Assembly: GCA_018820005.1 (NCBI GenBank)
Contig: JAHJOS010000420.1
Coordinates: 1 to 13,315 of the forward strand
DNA length: 13,315 bases
Source: Alphaproteobacteria bacterium
Lineage (GTDB): Bacteria > Pseudomonadota > Alphaproteobacteria > Rhizobiales > Devosiaceae
Direction of reading: 5' to 3'
In this document: positions 12,817-13,315 of the stretch, in pieces
Position numbering within the stretch: the first letter of the stretch is position 1
Layout: each line of letters begins with the position of its first letter
Position numbers and translations under genes: made by a program
The notes under the pieces: generated by a model
Databases searched by the model: none
Told to the model about the DNA's origin: nothing
Seen by the model: the letters and a program-made list of their open reading frames with translations, nothing else

Positions 12817-13315
12817 AACTCATTCCAGTCCTGCGCAACTGCGGCATTGCCACGTGTGATATAGGCTCTGGCGGCCTGCTTGACCTTGTCCTGCAACCCC
12901 TTGATCCCGCCGCGTGGCGCTTCATGCGATGGCCGGGCCTGCGATGCCTCGGCAGTCTCATCGAGCACGAAGATATCCACGATCCGATCCAGCTCGGAGG
13001 CCTGGCCTTCGGTCTGCTCGATAGCCGCATTGGTCTGTTCCACCAGCGCCGCATTGTGCTGGGTCATCTCGTCCATGATGCGCACGCCGCCATTGACCTC
13101 TTCGATCGAAGACGCCTGTTCCTTGCTGTCGCGGGCAATCCCCTCCATCACCATACTATTCTCGCGGATCCCCGCCAGAATCGCCTCGAGCTTGCCGGCG
13201 GCTTCCGCCACCAGCTTGGAGCCACCCGCCACTTCAGTCGCGCTCTCTTCAATGAGCACCTTGACGTCTGCTGAAGCCGAAGCGGCCGATTGCGCCAGGC
13301 GCCGCACTTCTACGG
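12813..13315 (-). CDS. Methyl-accepting chemotaxis protein, C-terminal part only
   Basis: This is the end of a methyl-accepting chemotaxis protein, the receptor class that controls the kinase CheA through CheW. About 166 residues are visible and the frame runs off the right edge; there is no true start here. The remaining part begins in the highly conserved signalling tip (EVRRLAQSAASASADVK) and continues down the returning coiled-coil helix (LIEESATEVAGGSKLVAEA, then EQASSIEEVNGGVRIMDEMT and QHNAALVEQTNAA). That helix carries the second methylation region. A linker with a Pro/His patch and a basic stretch follows, and the protein ends in DWNEF, which fits the C-terminal docking pentapeptide for CheR/CheB (E. 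coli Tar and Tsr end in NWETF). Sensor and membrane parts lie outside the window, so ligand and topology are unknown. Its TAG stop overlaps the racemase TAA on the other strand. Confidence 0.93.
   Translation of the reverse strand, partial: VEVRRLAQSAASASADVKVLIEESATEVAGGSKLVAEAAGKLEAILAGIRENSMVMEGIARDSKEQASSIEEVNGGVRIMDEMTQHNAALVEQTNAAIEQTEGQASELDRIVDIFVLDETAEASQARPSHEAPRGGIKGLQDKVKQAARAYITRGNAAVAQDWNEF

Noticed and set aside
1..13315. Search by eye for mobile elements, CRISPR, tRNA genes, toxin-antitoxin or phage-defence genes
   Set aside because: No transposase, integrase, direct-repeat array, tRNA-like cloverleaf or defence-type gene was seen. Every gene belongs to a known housekeeping or envelope family.

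Overview
The window is a GC-rich piece of an alphaproteobacterial chromosome. The gene order and protein sequences fit Hyphomicrobiales (rhizobia and relatives), and a Devosia-like organism is my best guess. That guess rests on remembered family resemblance, not on a search. Almost all genes are on the + strand, tightly packed and recognisable; one chemotaxis gene enters from the right on the - strand. I see no tRNA, rRNA, CRISPR array, insertion sequence or phage gene, and no clear sign of recent transfer.

Left part (1-6391). The window opens in the 3' end of rplU (ribosomal protein bL21, with a Lys/Ala/Pro-rich tail), followed by rpmA (bL27) and a strong intrinsic terminator. A chain of overlapping genes follows: three tandem, related GNAT N-acetyltransferases, the ribosome-assembly GTPase obgE, and proB and proA (the first two steps of proline synthesis). 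nadD (NAD synthesis) lies 6 bases after proA. Stops and starts overlap at nearly every junction, so translational coupling is likely.

Middle (6392-7454). A 178-base, relatively AT-rich gap carries a weak candidate promoter and an 18-bp inverted repeat just before the ribosome-binding site of rsfS (ribosomal silencing factor). rlmH (23S rRNA pseudouridine-1915 methyltransferase) follows. The left and middle parts together form a ribosome biogenesis and translation block with proline and NAD synthesis embedded in it.

Right part (7455-12816). A gap with a CtrA-like motif and an extended -10 leads into an envelope block. It holds an EnvC-type murein hydrolase activator, the S41 protease ctpA, a terminator, a YibQ-type divergent polysaccharide deacetylase, the RNA pyrophosphohydrolase rppH and a YgeA-type Asp/Glu racemase. 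The most striking observation is that the envC reading frame is broken by one in-frame TAG between the signal peptide and the coiled coil, while the remaining 1.2 kb stays open. This is either a real nonsense mutation or a base-call error.

Right edge (12813-13315, - strand). This is the C-terminal part of a methyl-accepting chemotaxis protein ending in a CheR/CheB-docking type pentapeptide. Its stop overlaps the racemase stop.

Overall this is mainly conserved housekeeping DNA. I do not see a convincing new multi-gene system. The points most worth checking are the envC amber codon, the GNAT triplet, and two short palindromic sites upstream of rsfS and envC.
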